A DNA stretch of 64,000 bases from Saccharothrix obliqua. Lineage in GTDB: Bacteria; Actinomycetota; Actinomycetes; Mycobacteriales; Pseudonocardiaceae. This document shows, piece after piece, positions 1 through 8,269 of this stretch. The position numbers and the translations under genes were made by a program. Under the pieces are notes generated by a model that worked only from the letters and a program-made list of their open reading frames with translations, searched no databases and was not told the origin of the DNA. Location of the stretch: NCBI RefSeq assembly GCF_019375475.1, contig NZ_JAHXGQ010000001.1:62001-126000 (forward strand). Reading direction: 5' to 3'. Positions within the stretch are counted from its first letter, which is position 1; the number at the start of each line of letters is the position of its first letter.

Positions 1-1
1 C

Positions 2-808
2 TGGGAGAAGTCGCTCACCCCGTTCATGGACGTGCTCAAGAGCGCCGACAAGCGGGAGATCAAGGCGGAGTACAAGCACACGCCCGCCAAGGTCACCACG
101 GAGCAGGCGAACAAGATGGGCATCAAGGAGGTCATCGGCGAGTTCTCCACCGGTGGCTTCGCCGCCGACTCGGGCACCAACATCCGGGTCGTCGCGGAGA
201 AGGTGAACGGCGCGATCGTGAAGCCCGGCGAGACGTTCTCGCTCAACGAGTACACCGGTCCGCGCGGCACCGCGCAGGGCTACGTCGACGCGGGCATCAT
301 CGAGAACGGCGCGCCGGGCCGCGCGGTCGGCGGCGGCATCTCGCAGTTCGCGACCACGCTGTACAACGCGGCGTACCACGCGGGCATGAAGGACGCCGGG
401 CACAAGGAGCACAGCTACTGGATCTCCCGCTACCCGGCGGGCCGCGAGGCGACCGTGTTCATGGACCCCGCGGGCAACAGCCTGATCGACATCAAGTTCA
501 CCAACCCGGACGACACCGGCGTGGCGATCCAGACCATCTGGACCCCGTCGTCCATCAAGATCGTCCTGTGGGGCACGAAGAACTACGACGTCAGCGGCTC
601 CACCAGCGAGCAGTCGAACTTCACCGACCCGAAGGAGATCACCAAGACCACGCAGCCGTGCGTGGCGAGCGCGGGCGCGCGCGGCTTCACGGTCACCGAC
701 ACCCGGACCATCCGCGACCGCCGCACCGGCCAGACCCGGTCGGAGTCCCGCACGGTCCGCTACGACCCGTCGCCGAAGATCGTCTGCGAGGCGCCGCCCG
801 CGGGCTGA
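2..808 (+). CDS. VanW family protein, 5' end missing
   Basis: The frame is open from base 2 (WEKSLTPF...) through the first in-frame ATG at 26, so the real start lies upstream of the window and this is a C-terminal fragment of about 268 residues. It carries the VanW core: an N-terminal FSLNEYTGPR segment followed by GGGISQFATTLYNAA and an aromatic HSYWISRYPAG stretch. VanW proteins are envelope-associated and often follow peptidoglycan-binding or G5 domains; their activity is undefined. The last 60 residues are a polar tail ending in CEAPPAG. The missing N-terminus would normally hold a signal anchor, which cannot be checked here. The family call is firm; the function is not. Confidence 0.85.
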   Translation, partial: WEKSLTPFMDVLKSADKREIKAEYKHTPAKVTTEQANKMGIKEVIGEFSTGGFAADSGTNIRVVAEKVNGAIVKPGETFSLNEYTGPRGTAQGYVDAGIIENGAPGRAVGGGISQFATTLYNAAYHAGMKDAGHKEHSYWISRYPAGREATVFMDPAGNSLIDIKFTNPDDTGVAIQTIWTPSSIKIVLWGTKNYDVSGSTSEQSNFTDPKEITKTTQPCVASAGARGFTVTDTRTIRDRRTGQTRSESRTVRYDPSPKIVCEAPPAG

Positions 809-878
809 CACCGCACTCCGCCCGGTTGGCGCAACGACTCGGGGTTCGGCGTGACCCCGCCCCGGGTATCACCCGTTC

Positions 879-1685
879 GTGAAGACAGACGCGGTGAGAC
901 GTCACCCGGCCGTGCAAGTTCTCGGTCGGGCGGGCATGGTGTGTTACGGGGTGGTGCACGTGCTGCTCGCCGTGCTCACCGCTCAGGTGGTGCCCGGCGA
1001 CCGCGGTGAGCGCACCGACCAGAAGGGCGCCGTGGCGGCGCTCGCGGAGACCTCGCTGGGCCCGGTCCTGCTGTGGGTGCTGGGCCTCGGGCTGTTCGCG
1101 TTCGCCGGGTGGCAGGTGGCGTTGGCGGTGTCCGGCTACGACTGGGTACCGCCGGGGCGCAAGCGGGTGTTCCGCCGCGTCGGGTCGGCGGCGCGGGCCG
1201 TGACGGGTGTCGCGATCGGCGTCGCGGCGATCGGCTACGCGGTCGGCTCGGGCCAGTCGCAGTCGTCCGACCAGCAGTCCCAGACGTGGACGGCGAAGCT
1301 GCTCGCCCTGCCGCTGGGTCGGGTCCTGGTCGGCGCGGTCGCGTTGTTCGTGGTCGGGCTGGGTGTCGCGGTGGCGCGCAAGGGCGTGACCAAGGCGTTC
1401 GAGGACGACCTCGACATGACCGACCTGCCGTCCGCCACGCGGGTGTGGGTGGAACGCCTCGGTCGGATCGGGTGGATCGGCAAGGGCGTGTCGTACGCGT
1501 TGATCGGCGTGCTGGTCGGTTTCGCGGCGATCAGCGCCGACCCGTCGCAGGCGGGTGGGCTGGACAAGGCGTTGCACGCGCTCGCCGCGCAGCCGTACGG
1601 GATCTTCCTGCTGGCCGTGATCGCCCTGGGGTTCCTGGGTTTCGGCGCGTACTGCTTCGCCGCCGCGCGGGCGCACAAGAGCTGA
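879..1685 (+). CDS. DUF1206 integral membrane protein
   Basis: This 268-residue protein has about six hydrophobic helices arranged as three similar two-helix units, the DUF1206 pattern. Each unit begins with an RxGxxxYGxxHxL-like segment: LGRAGMVCYGVVHVLLA near residue 14, then FRRVGSAARAVTGVAIG, then LGRIGWIGKGVSYALIG. The GTG at 879 is chosen because the first helix follows directly. It sits alone between the VanW gene and a bidirectional terminator. The family is widespread in actinobacteria without a known function. A transport or membrane-organising role would be a guess. Confidence 0.85.
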   Translation: MKTDAVRRHPAVQVLGRAGMVCYGVVHVLLAVLTAQVVPGDRGERTDQKGAVAALAETSLGPVLLWVLGLGLFAFAGWQVALAVSGYDWVPPGRKRVFRRVGSAARAVTGVAIGVAAIGYAVGSGQSQSSDQQSQTWTAKLLALPLGRVLVGAVALFVVGLGVAVARKGVTKAFEDDLDMTDLPSATRVWVERLGRIGWIGKGVSYALIGVLVGFAAISADPSQAGGLDKALHALAAQPYGIFLLAVIALGFLGFGAYCFAAARAHKS

Positions 1686-1688
1686 ACG

Positions 1689-1729
1689 CGCGGAGGGGGC
1701 GGCACCGCAGCGGCGCCGCCCCCTCCGCG
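1689..1729. terminator. bidirectional terminator between convergent genes
   Basis: A perfect 15-bp GC-rich inverted repeat (arms 1689-1703 and 1715-1729, 11-nt loop) fills the gap between the DUF1206 gene and the convergent acyl-CoA dehydrogenase gene, so it can end transcripts from both sides. Confidence 0.75.
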
Positions 1730-1734
1730 TCGGG

Positions 1735-3573
1735 TCAGAACGCGGCTTCGTCCACGTCCATCAGCGAGTTGTCGGTGTTCTCGGCGATCTTGCGGCGGGC
1801 CGACAGCTCCGGCAGCACGTTCTTCGCGAAGAACGACGCCACGGCGACCTTGCCCTCGTAGAACGCCTTGTCCCGCGCGGACACCCCGCCGTCGAGCTTG
1901 GTCAGCGCGACCTCGGCCTGGCGCAGCAGCAGCCACCCGACCAGCACGTCGCCCGCGGTCATCAGCAGGCGCACGGAGTTCTGGCCGACCTTGTACAGGT
2001 TGCGCACGTCCTCCTGCGCGCCGGTCAGGTAGCCGACCAGCGCGCCCAGCATCCCCTGGAGGTCCTCCAGGCCCTGCTTGAGCAGCGCGCGCTCCTCCTT
2101 GAGCCGGCCGTTGCCGCTCTCGTCGTCCAGGAACCGCTGGATCTCGCCGTTGAGGTAGCCGAGCGCCTGGCCCTTGTCCCGGATGATCTTGCGGAAGAAG
2201 AAGTCCAGGGACTGGATGGCGGTCGTGCCCTCGTACAGCGAGTCGATCTTGGAGTCCCGGATGTACTGCTCGATCGGGTACTCCTGGAGGAAGCCGGAGC
2301 CGCCGAGCGTCTGGAGCGACTGTGCGAGCTGCTCGTAGGCGCGCTCCGAGCCAACGCCCTTCACGATCGGCAGCAGCAGGTCGTTGACCTTCTCCGCCAG
2401 CTCCTTGCCCTCGCCGCCCAGCGCGATCCGGTCCTGGACGGTCGCCGTGTACAGGTACACCGCGCGCAGGCCCTCGGCGTACGCCTTCTGGAGCATCAGC
2501 GAGCGCCGCACGTCCGGGTGGTGCGTGATGGTCACGCGGGGCGCGGTCTTGTCGGTCATCCGGGTCAGGTCGGCGCTCTGCACGCGCTCCTTGGCGTAGG
2601 CCAGGGCGTTGAGGTAGCCGGTGGACAGGGTGCCGATGGCCTTGGTGCCGACCATCATCCGCGCGTACTCGATGACCTGGAACATCTGCGCGATGCCGTC
2701 GTGCACCTCGCCCAGCAGCCAACCCCGCGCGGGCACGCCGTGCTGGCCGAACGTCAGCTCGCACGTGGTGGAGACCTTCAGGCCCATCTTGTGCTCGACG
2801 TTGGTCACGAACGCGCCGTTGCGCTCACCGGTCGACTCGCCCGTCTGCGGGTCGAAGTGCCACTTCGGCACGAGGAACAGCGACAGGCCCTTGGTGCCGG
2901 GCTTCGCCTCGATGCCGGGGCCCTCGGGGCGGGCCAGCACCAGGTGCATGATGTTCTCGGTCAGGTCCTGGTCCGCGGAGGTGATGAACCGCTTCACGCC
3001 GTCCAGGTGCCAGCTGCCGTCCTCCTGGAGCACGGCCTTCGTGCGGCCCGCGCCCACGTCGGAACCCGCGTCGGGCTCGGTGAGCACCATCGTCGCGCCC
3101 CAGCCGCGCTCGATCATGATCTCGGCCCAGCGCTTCTGCTGCTCGGTGCCGTTGCGGTAGACCACGGAGGCGAAGTTCGGGCCCGCCAGGTACATGTAGA
3201 CGGCCGGGTTCGCGCCGAGGATCAGCTCGGAGGCGGCCCACTGCACCGACGGCGGGATGCCGAAACCACCCAGCTCGTTGGGCAGCGACAGGCGGTACCA
3301 CTCGCCGTCCCAGAGGGCGCGGTAGGACTTCTTGAACGACTCGGGCAGCGTCGCCGAGTGCGTGGCGGGGTCGAACACCGGCGGGTTGCGGTCGGCGTCG
3401 GCGAAGGACTCGGCCAGCGGGCCGACCGCGAGGTTGTCCAGCTCGGCCAGCACGCCGCGCGCGGTGTCCTCGTCGGACTGCTCGAACGGCCCCTTGCCGA
3501 GGTGGTCCTGCACGTTGAAGACCTCGAACAGGTTGAACTCGAGGTCCCGGACGTTGCTCTTGTAGTGACCCAT
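1735..3573 (-). CDS. fadE5: acyl-CoA dehydrogenase, FadE5 type
   Basis: A 612-residue acyl-CoA dehydrogenase of the long (about 610 aa) actinobacterial class. The N-terminus [18 protein letters not shown], the substrate/FAD segment [20 protein letters not shown], the block [18 protein letters not shown] and the C-terminus ending DEAAF closely match remembered M. tuberculosis FadE5 (Rv0244c). The catalytic glutamate is expected in [10 protein letters not shown] near residue 445. It should oxidise acyl-CoA to trans-2-enoyl-CoA and pass electrons to ETF; a likely partner, an EtfD-like membrane oxidoreductase, is encoded at 12520-14718. It is transcribed alone, away from the LuxR gene, behind a strong dyad at 3608-3644. 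Confidence 0.93.
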   Translation of the reverse strand: MGHYKSNVRDLEFNLFEVFNVQDHLGKGPFEQSDEDTARGVLAELDNLAVGPLAESFADADRNPPVFDPATHSATLPESFKKSYRALWDGEWYRLSLPNELGGFGIPPSVQWAASELILGANPAVYMYLAGPNFASVVYRNGTEQQKRWAEIMIERGWGATMVLTEPDAGSDVGAGRTKAVLQEDGSWHLDGVKRFITSADQDLTENIMHLVLARPEGPGIEAKPGTKGLSLFLVPKWHFDPQTGESTGERNGAFVTNVEHKMGLKVSTTCELTFGQHGVPARGWLLGEVHDGIAQMFQVIEYARMMVGTKAIGTLSTGYLNALAYAKERVQSADLTRMTDKTAPRVTITHHPDVRRSLMLQKAYAEGLRAVYLYTATVQDRIALGGEGKELAEKVNDLLLPIVKGVGSERAYEQLAQSLQTLGGSGFLQEYPIEQYIRDSKIDSLYEGTTAIQSLDFFFRKIIRDKGQALGYLNGEIQRFLDDESGNGRLKEERALLKQGLEDLQGMLGALVGYLTGAQEDVRNLYKVGQNSVRLLMTAGDVLVGWLLLRQAEVALTKLDGGVSARDKAFYEGKVAVASFFAKNVLPELSARRKIAENTDNSLMDVDEAAF

Positions 3574-3607
3574 CTCGTCTCACTCCATCAAGGTCGGGGC
3601 TGTCCCC

Positions 3608-3644
3608 TACTGACCGGTAACAACCAGGGTATTACCTGTCAGTA
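3608..3644. promoter_or_regulatory. inverted-repeat operator upstream of fadE5
   Basis: Arms TACTGACCGGTAA (3608-3620) and TTACCTGTCAGTA (3632-3644) are inverted copies with one mismatch, 35 bp upstream of the fadE5 start. The size and symmetry suit a TetR-type repressor dimer. The half-site TTACC-GTCAGTAA recurs at 45895 upstream of an SDR gene. No regulator gene is adjacent. Confidence 0.6.
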
Positions 3645-3675
3645 ACCACGGCAAGGCCGCCCTGCGGGTTGGCCG

Positions 3676-4410
3676 TCACCTCATGTCGGGCGAGCTGAGC
3701 AACCCCGCCTGGTAGGCGAGCGACACGGCGTGCGTCCGGTCCCGTGCGCGGAGCTTGCGCAGGATGTTCTTCACGTGCGTGCGGACCGTCTCCACCGACA
3801 CGTACAGCTCGTTCGCGACGGCCTGGTTCTCCAGGCCGTCGGCGATCAGCTGGAGGACCTCGTACTCGCGCCTGGACAGCGAGCGCCGCGAACCGGCCTC
3901 CGCGGTCGGCGTGAAACCCGCCGCCAGCGGCGCCAGCGTCGGGTCCAGGTACATCCGCTCCTGGTGGCCGCGCACGATGGCCTGGAGCACCTCGCCGATC
4001 TCCCCGCCGCGCGGCACCATCCCGCGCACGCCCGCGCCCAGCGCCGCGCGCACGTACTTCGCGGTCCGGTGCGGGTCGCGGACCAGGGACACCACCAGCA
4101 GCCGCGGGTCGTTGCCGGTGAGCAGGCTCGCGAGGTGGCCCTGGGGGTCCAGCACGGAGTCGATCAGCAGCACGTCCGGCCGCAGGCGCTCGTGCAGGCG
4201 GACGGCCGTCTGGAGGTGGCCCGTGGAGCCGAGCCAGTGCAGCCCCGGTGTCCGGCGGACGACGGCCGAAAGGCCCTCGCGGAACAGCGGTATGGGGTCC
4301 ACCAGCGCGATTCCCGGTCCCGTGACATGCCGACCTGCGCCCGTCGCGGAGTGCGGGCGCGCGTTGACACCGGTTCGCATACCGATTGGAGTCGGCAGCC
4401 GGCGGAACAT
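3676..4410 (-). CDS. LuxR/NarL-type response regulator with atypical receiver
   Basis: A 244-residue protein with an N-terminal CheY-like region (about residues 30-150) and a C-terminal LuxR HTH (SRREYEVLQLIADGLENQAVANEL followed by VSVETVRTHVKNILRKLRA, about 178-235). The receiver keeps a candidate phospho-acceptor Asp in DVLLIDSVLD. The usual acidic pair near strand 1 reads VDPIPLFREGL, with one Asp where two are normal, so phosphorylation may be weak or absent. No histidine kinase is adjacent. The ATG at 4410 is one option and an in-frame ATG at 4380 is another; neither has a convincing ribosome site. DNA binding is clear, but signal and targets are unknown. Confidence 0.8.
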   Translation of the reverse strand: MFRRLPTPIGMRTGVNARPHSATGAGRHVTGPGIALVDPIPLFREGLSAVVRRTPGLHWLGSTGHLQTAVRLHERLRPDVLLIDSVLDPQGHLASLLTGNDPRLLVVSLVRDPHRTAKYVRAALGAGVRGMVPRGGEIGEVLQAIVRGHQERMYLDPTLAPLAAGFTPTAEAGSRRSLSRREYEVLQLIADGLENQAVANELYVSVETVRTHVKNILRKLRARDRTHAVSLAYQAGLLSSPDMR

Positions 4411-4495
4411 GACGGTGGTTCGGAGAAAAAGTTCACCCGGCGGCTGTGGGCAGGCTCATGCGGTCGCCCGGGTCCGCCCGCCGCACAGTGGGTGC

Positions 4496-4876
4496 ATGAC
4501 GACGTGGCAGCCGCGGGACGGGACCGAATCGGCCGCCGGGTGGCGGCTGTGGCTCGCGTTGAGCGGGCGGCTGTGGCCGGGTGACGACTGGGACGCCACG
4601 CCCGCGTCCGCCGTGCGCGTGCTGCGGGACATCGCGGTGACCTGCGCGGACATCCGGTCCACGTGCCCGGTGGACGCGCCCGTGCAGCGGCTCGTGGACT
4701 CGGTGGCGTTCGTGGTCAGCCTGCCGCTGGAGCTGTGGCGTGACGACCACGTGCCGGTGGACGCGGACCGCGCGGCGTTGCTGCACGGCGACCTGGCGGG
4801 TGTCGTGGAGCACGCGGCCGGCGTGCGTGCCGTGCTGGCGGCCGGTGGCGGGTGGGCGGAGCTGGAGTCGCGGTAG
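4496..4876 (+). CDS. hypothetical protein, 126 aa
   Basis: The ATG at 4496 opens a 126-residue acidic, mostly helical protein beginning MTTWQPRDGTES and ending in WAELESR just before the OhrR-like gene. I chose this start because upstream codons in the frame overlap the divergent LuxR gene. It has no signal peptide, membrane helix or recognised motif. Codon use resembles its neighbours, which supports coding. Position suggests possible co-transcription with the LuxR-divergent promoter region. I do not recognise a family. Confidence 0.6.
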   Translation: MTTWQPRDGTESAAGWRLWLALSGRLWPGDDWDATPASAVRVLRDIAVTCADIRSTCPVDAPVQRLVDSVAFVVSLPLELWRDDHVPVDADRAALLHGDLAGVVEHAAGVRAVLAAGGGWAELESR

Positions 4877-4909
4877 TAGTGTGTGCCCTAATGATTAGTG
4901 CACAAACTA
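4877..4909. promoter_or_regulatory. dyad over the OhrR-like gene start
   Basis: TAGTGTGTGC (4877-4886) and GCACAAACTA (4900-4909) are inverted with one mismatch and straddle the ATG at 4891. The placement suits autorepression by the MarR-family product. Confidence 0.5.
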
Positions 4910-5343
4910 TCGAGGGCGACCCGCTGGCCCTGGACCGGCAGGTCTGCTTCGCCCTGGCGATCGCTTCCCGGAACGTGGTGGCCCTCTACCGGCCGCTGCT
5001 CGAACCCATGGGGCTCACCCACCCGCAGTACCTGGTGATGCTCGCGCTGTGGGGCCGGACGCCGCTGTCGGTCAAGGAACTCGGCCGCCTGCTGGCGCTG
5101 GAGCCCGCCACCCTGTCGCCGCTGCTCAAGCGGCTGGAGGCGATCGGGTACATCACGCGCGGGCGTGCGTCGACCGACGAGCGGCAGCTCGCCGTGGCGC
5201 TCACCGAGAAGGGCGTGGCGCTGCGCGAGCAGGCCCTCGCCATCCCACCCGCCGTGGTCGAGAGGCTTGGCATGTCGTTGACCGAGTTGCAGGACCTGCA
5301 CGCCGTGCTGACGCGCGTCATCGCCGCGACGGAGCGCACATGA
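4891..5343 (+). CDS. MarR-family regulator, OhrR-like
   Basis: A 150-residue winged-helix protein. The stretch LDRQVCFALAIASRNVVALYRPLLEPMGL, followed by THPQYLVMLALWG, resembles OhrR organic-peroxide sensors, including a cysteine at residue 19 in the position of the redox-sensing Cys. The wing and recognition helix follow at about 60-100 (LLKRLEAIGYITRGR...DERQLAVALT). The start is the ATG at 4891; upstream GTG codons are possible. No ohr peroxiredoxin gene is adjacent, so the effector could be another oxidant. Its stop overlaps the start of the DUF5313 gene (ATGA), so the two are translationally coupled. Confidence 0.8.
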   Translation: MISAQTIEGDPLALDRQVCFALAIASRNVVALYRPLLEPMGLTHPQYLVMLALWGRTPLSVKELGRLLALEPATLSPLLKRLEAIGYITRGRASTDERQLAVALTEKGVALREQALAIPPAVVERLGMSLTELQDLHAVLTRVIAATERT

Positions 5344-5732
5344 CCCCGCCGCTGGTGTTGCGCGCCTGGTACCTGGTCGGCGGTCGGCTGCCCATGAAGT
5401 ACCGCGAGTGGGTGTTCGAGCAGGCCACGAAGCCGTCGTGGCTGGCGTGGTTCGTCGTGCGGGCGTTCCTCCAGGTGTTGCCGTTGACGATCGTGATCGC
5501 CGTGGCTCTGGTGTTCGGTCTTGACTCGCCGTTGCCGTTGGCGTTGGCGTGCGGTTCGTTGGGGTTGGTCGTGGGCGTGTACTTCGCGGTGTCGTACGCG
5601 ATCGAGAGCACCGACCACCGGATGACGAAGTACGGCTACCCGCGTGCGTCGGCCAGCACGTACCGGCGTGCGCAGGCGTTGGAGACCGACCGCGAGCGGG
5701 AGCGCCGTTACAACGAGGCTTGGCGCTCTTGA
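5340..5732 (+). CDS. DUF5313-like two-helix membrane protein
   Basis: 130 residues. An N-terminal amphipathic segment (LRAWYLVGGRLPMKYREWVFEQ) resembles DUF5313 proteins and is followed by two hydrophobic helices at about 45-65 and 70-90 and a charged Arg/Glu-rich C-terminal tail. It overlaps the OhrR-like gene by four bases and should be expressed with it. Its last 25 bp overlap the convergent hypothetical gene. The function of the family is unknown; the association with an oxidant sensor is only positional. Confidence 0.7.
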   Translation: MTPPLVLRAWYLVGGRLPMKYREWVFEQATKPSWLAWFVVRAFLQVLPLTIVIAVALVFGLDSPLPLALACGSLGLVVGVYFAVSYAIESTDHRMTKYGYPRASASTYRRAQALETDRERERRYNEAWRS

Positions 5733-6391
5733 GCGAACGCGTCGGCCAGCTTCGCCTCCCACCCCGGTGGCAGGACGGTCGGCTGGCCGAACGCGGCTCG
5801 CAGGTAGTCGCGGCGACCGAGCACGACCGCCGTCTCCCGCCACCGCTGCACCACCCAGGCGCACAGCCGGCTGATCAACAACGCCTCGGTGGCGGCGGGC
5901 GTCGGTGCGGGCAGCGGGTCGAGGCGGGCCAACTCCTGGAGTTCGGCGGCGGTGGCGGGCACCGGGTCGGGCAGGCCGAGCTGCCACTCCAGCGGTGCGA
6001 CGTTCTTCTTCACGGCCTGCTCGGCGACGATCCGCTCCTGGTAGGCGGCGCGGATGCGCCCGATCTCGGCGAGCAGGTCGGGCAGCGCGCACGTGCGGGC
6101 CGCCCAGTCCGTCGGCCCGACACCCGCCGCGGCTTCGAGTTCTTCGAGGGCGGTGGTGTCCCCGTCCCACGTCAACACCGCCCGCTTGCGGCAGCGGTCG
6201 AGGACACGGCGGGCGTCGGTCACGGGTTCGTCCCACGCGCCCGTGCGGAGTCCTTCGGTGTCGACGTGCCACACGGCCAGCGTCGACTCCCGGCGGACGA
6301 CCACGACGTGCCCGATCATCGTCCGCCCGTCACCGGCCCGTGTGGGCAGCAGACCTAACGGACTGTGCTGAGGTCCATCAACCGCCATCAC
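5708..6391 (-). CDS. hypothetical cytoplasmic protein, 227 aa
   Basis: A soluble 227-residue protein beginning (M)MAVDGPQHSPLGLLP. The N-terminal half has a beta-rich look (MIGHVVVVRRESTLAVWHVDTEG) and the C-terminal half is helical, with VVQRWRETAVVLGRRDYLRAAFG. The GTG start at 6391 overlaps the HxlR stop (GTGA), so both genes form one operon reading away from the imine-reductase gene. It may belong to a Pseudonocardiales-specific DUF, but I cannot name it securely. No catalytic motif is evident. Confidence 0.65.
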   Translation of the reverse strand: MMAVDGPQHSPLGLLPTRAGDGRTMIGHVVVVRRESTLAVWHVDTEGLRTGAWDEPVTDARRVLDRCRKRAVLTWDGDTTALEELEAAAGVGPTDWAARTCALPDLLAEIGRIRAAYQERIVAEQAVKKNVAPLEWQLGLPDPVPATAAELQELARLDPLPAPTPAATEALLISRLCAWVVQRWRETAVVLGRRDYLRAAFGQPTVLPPGWEAKLADAFAQERQASL

Positions 6392-6771
6392 GCCTCCCGT
6401 AGGTGATCACCCGATCCTACGGACGTGCGCATGGCGTGGTCGCGTCCCCACGCGCCGAGGGGCAGCAACGCCTCGTTGAGCGAGATCCCCGAGTCGGTCA
6501 ACGAGTATTCGACGCGGGGCGGCACCTCGTCGTACACCCGCCGCCGCACCACGCCCGCGGCTTCCAGTTCACGCAGGTGCGCGGTGAGCACCTTCTCCGT
6601 GACGCCGGGCAGTTCGCGCCGGAGCTGCCCGAACCGCCGCGGCCCCTCGCCGAGCGCCCACAGCACCAGCACCTTCCACTTGCCGCCGATCACGTCCATG
6701 GCCGCGTCGACGCCGCAGTGGTGGGCTCCGGGCCTGTTTGTGGTTTTGTGCACGCACTTCAAGGTAATCAC
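6388..6771 (-). CDS. HxlR-family winged-helix regulator
   Basis: About 127 residues from the GTG at 6771, with the HxlR core AMDVIGGKWKVLVLWALGEGPRRFGQLRREL, then VTEKVLTAHLRELEAAGVVRRRVYDEVPPRVEYSLT. Two cysteines (LKCVHK and HHCGV) precede the HTH, as in thiol-sensing HxlR/YodB proteins, so oxidant or electrophile sensing is possible. A longer frame to an ATG at 6828 would overlap the divergent gene and is less likely. It is divergent from the imine-reductase-like gene, the usual layout for a local repressor. Confidence 0.85.
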   Translation of the reverse strand: MITLKCVHKTTNRPGAHHCGVDAAMDVIGGKWKVLVLWALGEGPRRFGQLRRELPGVTEKVLTAHLRELEAAGVVRRRVYDEVPPRVEYSLTDSGISLNEALLPLGAWGRDHAMRTSVGSGDHLREA

Positions 6772-6786
6772 CCACGGCAAAGTGCG
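6753..6786. promoter_or_regulatory. candidate HxlR operator
   Basis: CGCACTT (6753-6759) and AAGTGCG (6780-6786) form an inverted pair in the HxlR/reductase divergent region, with a palindromic TTGATCAA at 6790-6797 next to it. The left arm lies inside the first HxlR codons, which weakens the call. Confidence 0.3.
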
Positions 6787-6817
6787 TACTTGATCAACTG
6801 GAGCGGTGCTGACGAGC

Positions 6818-7678
6818 ATGGTCGGCATGGCTCAAGAAGCACTGACCCTCCTCGGCCTCGGCGACATGGGCACCGCCCTGGCCCGCACCTGGCTGGCCGC
6901 CGGCCACCCCGTGACCGCGTGGAACCGCACCCCCGCCCGTGCCGCCCGGTTGACCGGCGCCACGACGTTCCCCACCGCGGCCGAAGCCGTTGCCGCGAAC
7001 CGCTTGGTCGTGGCGTGCCTGCTGGACGACGCCTCCGTGCGCGAGACCCTGCGGGATGCTGATCTGGACGGCAAGGACGTGGTCAACCTGACCACCAGCA
7101 CCCCCGACCAGGCCCGTGAGCTGGCGAAGTGGGTGGAAGATCGAGGCGCCCGCTTCCTGGCCGGCGGGATCATGGCCGTGCCGCCGATGATCGGTAATTC
7201 GGGGTACGTGTTCTACAGCGGGTCGGAGGCGTTGTTCGCGGAGCACGAGGCGACCCTCGCCGTGCCCGTCGGCACGAAGTACGTGGGTGCGGACGCCGGG
7301 TTCGCGGCGTTGCACGACGTGGCGTTGTTGAGTGCCATGAGCGGCGCTTTCGCGGGTATCTCGCACGCTTTCGCGCTGGTGCGCCGGGAGGACGTCCGGC
7401 CGTCCGACTTCGCCGAACTCCTGGTCGGCTGGCTGACGGCGATGATGCCGTACGTCCACGGGGTCGCCGAGCACCTGGAAAGCGGCGACTACACGAAGGG
7501 CGTCGTGTCCAACCTGGCGATGCAGGTGGCGGGCAACGCGACCCTGCTGCGGACGGCGGAGGAGCAGGGCGTCAGCCCGGAACTCCTGACCCCGTACATG
7601 AACCTGATGGCACAACGCTTGGCCGACGGCCACGGCACCGAGGGCACCACGGGGGTGATCGACCTCCTCCTGCGCTGA
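6818..7678 (+). CDS. NADPH-dependent imine reductase-like oxidoreductase
   Basis: About 286 residues. A Rossmann domain opens with LLGLGDMGTALARTWLAAGH and VTAWNRTPARA, the GxGxMG plus NADPH-selective NRT pattern. It is followed by TTSTPDQARELA and GGIMAVPPMIG with a nearby YSGS, which are hallmarks of the imine reductase branch of the beta-hydroxyacid dehydrogenase superfamily. The helical C-terminal half supplies the dimer. IREDs reduce cyclic imines or act as reductive aminases; the natural substrate is unknown. ATGs at 6818 and 6827 are both plausible starts. It is divergently paired with an HxlR regulator, suggesting inducible expression. Confidence 0.82.
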   Translation: MVGMAQEALTLLGLGDMGTALARTWLAAGHPVTAWNRTPARAARLTGATTFPTAAEAVAANRLVVACLLDDASVRETLRDADLDGKDVVNLTTSTPDQARELAKWVEDRGARFLAGGIMAVPPMIGNSGYVFYSGSEALFAEHEATLAVPVGTKYVGADAGFAALHDVALLSAMSGAFAGISHAFALVRREDVRPSDFAELLVGWLTAMMPYVHGVAEHLESGDYTKGVVSNLAMQVAGNATLLRTAEEQGVSPELLTPYMNLMAQRLADGHGTEGTTGVIDLLLR

Positions 7679-7693
7679 CCCCGGCCACACGGC

Positions 7694-8269
7694 TCAAAGG
7701 CGTTGTCGCCACCGGACTTGCAGTACGGGAGTGCGTACTTCGGCCGCGAAGTCGGGGACGACCTTGGCCAAGCGGTCCAGGAATTCCTCGGGTGTGACCT
7801 CGGGCTTGTTGTACGCGCTGATCTGGTCGTTGATGCACTCGACCGTGCGATCGGGGTACAGGTCGAACTGATCGAGCAGGAAGTCGTCTGGGTGCACGGC
7901 GTCCAGGTCGTACGGTGACAACGCCGCGGTGGGGAAGTCGTCGATGTTGGCGGTCACGATCACCGCGGCACCGCCGTACGCCGCGGCGGCGAGCACGTGC
8001 CGGTCCTTGGGGTCGTTGGTCATCATCGGGGTCAGCGATTCGTAGCCGGTCACCAGCGCGTCGGGGAACACCCGGCGAATCGTGTCGACGAACTTCCGGG
8101 CGCTCTCCGGCGTGCGGTGCCCTACGCGGGGAAGGTTGCGTTCGACTTCGCCGAGCACCTCGTCGGACCAGAGCGGGCGGTAGGTGTTCGCCTCCGCCAA
8201 TCGCAGCAACAAGTCCGCCAGGCGGTACGGGATGAGCACGCAGGCGTCGAGGTAGGCGGGGAAGGGCAC
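7694..8269 (-). CDS. PIN-domain toxin-like nuclease
   Basis: 191 residues. The PIN core is visible: YLDACVLIPY with the first Asp at residue 8, SDEVLGEVERN with acidic residues in helix 2, TNDPKDRHVLAAAAYGGAAVIVTANIDDFP with the remaining metal ligands. It should be an Mg-dependent RNase of the VapC-like superfamily, longer than typical VapC (about 130 aa) because of a C-terminal helical extension (about 125-191). Its GTG start overlaps the upstream gene's stop by one base (TAGTG), the tight coupling typical of toxin-antitoxin pairs. The target RNA is unknown. Confidence 0.85.
   Translation of the reverse strand: MPFPAYLDACVLIPYRLADLLLRLAEANTYRPLWSDEVLGEVERNLPRVGHRTPESARKFVDTIRRVFPDALVTGYESLTPMMTNDPKDRHVLAAAAYGGAAVIVTANIDDFPTAALSPYDLDAVHPDDFLLDQFDLYPDRTVECINDQISAYNKPEVTPEEFLDRLAKVVPDFAAEVRTPVLQVRWRQRL

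Noticed and set aside
879-1676. Minus-strand frames opposite the DUF1206 gene
   Set aside because: His/Arg/Gly-rich antisense translation with no homology; the plus-strand protein has regular membrane repeats.
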